DNA of 64,000 bases from contig NZ_UGHR01000003.1 in NCBI RefSeq assembly GCF_900451195.1, positions 124,001 through 188,000 on the forward strand, in the 5' to 3' direction. Shown here one piece after another: positions 63,254-64,000 of the stretch (position 1 is the first letter of the stretch; each line of letters opens with the position of its first letter). Source of the stretch: Iodobacter fluviatilis. GTDB lineage: Bacteria; Pseudomonadota; Gammaproteobacteria; Burkholderiales; Chitinibacteraceae. The position numbers were made by a program, and so were the translations under genes. The notes beneath the pieces were generated by a model. That model was not told where the DNA came from, did no database searches, and worked only from the letters and a program-made list of their open reading frames with translations.

Positions 63254-63877
63254 ATGCTTATGCGCCGTGCGCCTGTTGCAGCAATCATTGCCACACTATT
63301 GATGGTGGCCCCAACCGCGTTTGCCGCTGACGGCACGAAAGCAGATCCGGCAAAAGGTAAACTGTTGGTCGAGCAAGTCTGTGCAGCCTGTCATGGCATT
63401 GATGGCAATAGCGCAGCTTCTGCCAATCCCAGCCTTGCAGGCCAACATCCTGAATATATTGTAAAACAATTGAACGAGTTCAAGGCTGCTAAGCGAAAAA
63501 ATCCCGTGATGATGGGTATGGCAGCGCCTTTATCGCCAGCTGATATGAAAAACGTGGCAGAGTATTTCTCTGCCCAGCAAGCAAAAGATCGCGGCGCTTC
63601 TGATAAAGCCCTGATTGAAGCAGGTAAAAAAATCTACCGTGGTGGCATTATGGCTAAGGGCGTACCTGCCTGTATGGCCTGTCATGGCCCGTCTGGCGCA
63701 GGGATTCCCGGCCAATACCCACGCATGGGTGGCCAACATTCGGCATACACGCTGGCACAGCTGACTACTTTCCGCAGCGGCGAGCGTAACAACAATACGG
63801 TCATGACCGATGTTGCGGCCAGATTGTCAGATGCTGAAATCAAAGCCGTGGCTGAATACATCCAGGCTTTACATTAA
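63254..63877 (+). CDS. Diheme cytochrome c4
   Basis: This 207-residue periplasmic protein has a signal peptide (MLMRRAPVAAIIATLLMVAP..., cleavage near residue 25) and two similar c-type domains. Heme sites are CAACH (Cys43, Cys46, His47) and CMACH (Cys140, Cys143, His144). Methionine ligands are in KNPVMMGM and NNTVMTDVA. The duplicated architecture is cytochrome c4, which carries electrons from the bc1 complex to terminal oxidases. GAGG precedes the ATG at 63254; the ATG at 63260 is an alternative. Confidence 0.95.
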   Translation: MLMRRAPVAAIIATLLMVAPTAFAADGTKADPAKGKLLVEQVCAACHGIDGNSAASANPSLAGQHPEYIVKQLNEFKAAKRKNPVMMGMAAPLSPADMKNVAEYFSAQQAKDRGASDKALIEAGKKIYRGGIMAKGVPACMACHGPSGAGIPGQYPRMGGQHSAYTLAQLTTFRSGERNNNTVMTDVAARLSDAEIKAVAEYIQALH

Positions 63878-63892
63878 TCAGACCGTAGAATG

Positions 63893-63921
63893 CACAGGTT
63901 TTTTATCATGAAAAACCTGTG
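63893..63921 (+). terminator. Cytochrome c4 terminator
   Basis: CACAGGTTTTT/AAAAACCTGTG (63893-63903 / 63911-63921) forms an 11-bp stem with a 7-nt loop followed by TTTCT. The remaining bases to 64000 show no gene. Confidence 0.8.
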
Positions 63922-64000
63922 TTTCTATGCCTTATCGGAACTTTATCCGGTATCAGGGCTCTTTAGCTGACTAAACACCAGCTTATTTAGCAGATCCCTA

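Noticed and set aside
1..64000. CRISPR array, prophage or integron
   Set aside because: No regularly spaced short repeats, phage structural genes or integrase were seen.

Overview
The window is a chromosomal segment of a betaproteobacterium. The deo/nup, pilGHIJ-pilL, cytochrome c4, engB, NhaD and phosphoketolase genes, the moderate base composition and the compact, bidirectionally terminated gene layout point to Neisseriales, most likely an Iodobacter-like member of the Chitinibacteraceae/Chromobacteriaceae. That placement is inferred from gene content only; no rRNA or marker tree was available.

Region 1 (1-22.9 kb) is a complete catecholate siderophore locus organised like the E. coli ent/fep cluster. 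A partial entA runs off the left edge and diverges from fepB. It is followed by entS (exporter), fepDGC (ferric-siderophore permease and ATPase), an operon fes - mbtH - two-module NRPS, a divergent TonB-dependent receptor, and entC-entE-entB. The NRPS is not a plain EntF. Its domain order is C-A-PCP-E-C-A-PCP-TE: an amino-acid module with an epimerase, then an EntF-like serine module. The predicted product is a (dihydroxybenzoyl - D-amino acid - L-serine)n compound of the trivanchrobactin / cyclic trichrysobactin kind, with a cationic amino acid as the likeliest insert. Fur-box-like sites lie before entA/fepB, entS/fepD, fes/receptor and entC. The entCEB operon carries two oddities: a 71-bp tandem duplication at the entC-entE junction that makes a 23-codon chimeric ORF, and a ~394-bp MITE-like repeat between entE and entB that supplies the entE stop codon.

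Region 2 (22.9-31 kb) holds a three-gene ABC importer of the TrpX/COG2984 type, hslU without an adjacent hslV, a receiver-DUF3369 response regulator and ilvA. Region 3 (31-38.5 kb) is a nucleoside salvage block: nupC-deoC-deoA-deoB-cdd, then udp, followed upstream by an inositol-monophosphatase family gene. Several palindromic repeats are embedded here. Region 4 (39-45.5 kb) contains a phosphoketolase, an AT-rich gap, and a four-gene operon (vWA, TerD, an unrecognised helical protein, a TelA-like protein). In that operon the last two proteins share an N-terminal Y-[RK]-DLFG-x-P tag. It is the best candidate for an undercharacterised system in the window.

Region 5 (45.5-52.4 kb) has gloA-nhaD, three tRNA-Lys genes around a sensor histidine kinase, a DUF3617 protein, and tandem family-3 solute-binding proteins. 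Region 6 (52.6-64 kb) is the type IV pilus chemosensory operon pilG-pilH-pilI-pilJ-pilL, a candidate ~112-nt sRNA with its own promoter and terminator, engB, and a diheme cytochrome c4.
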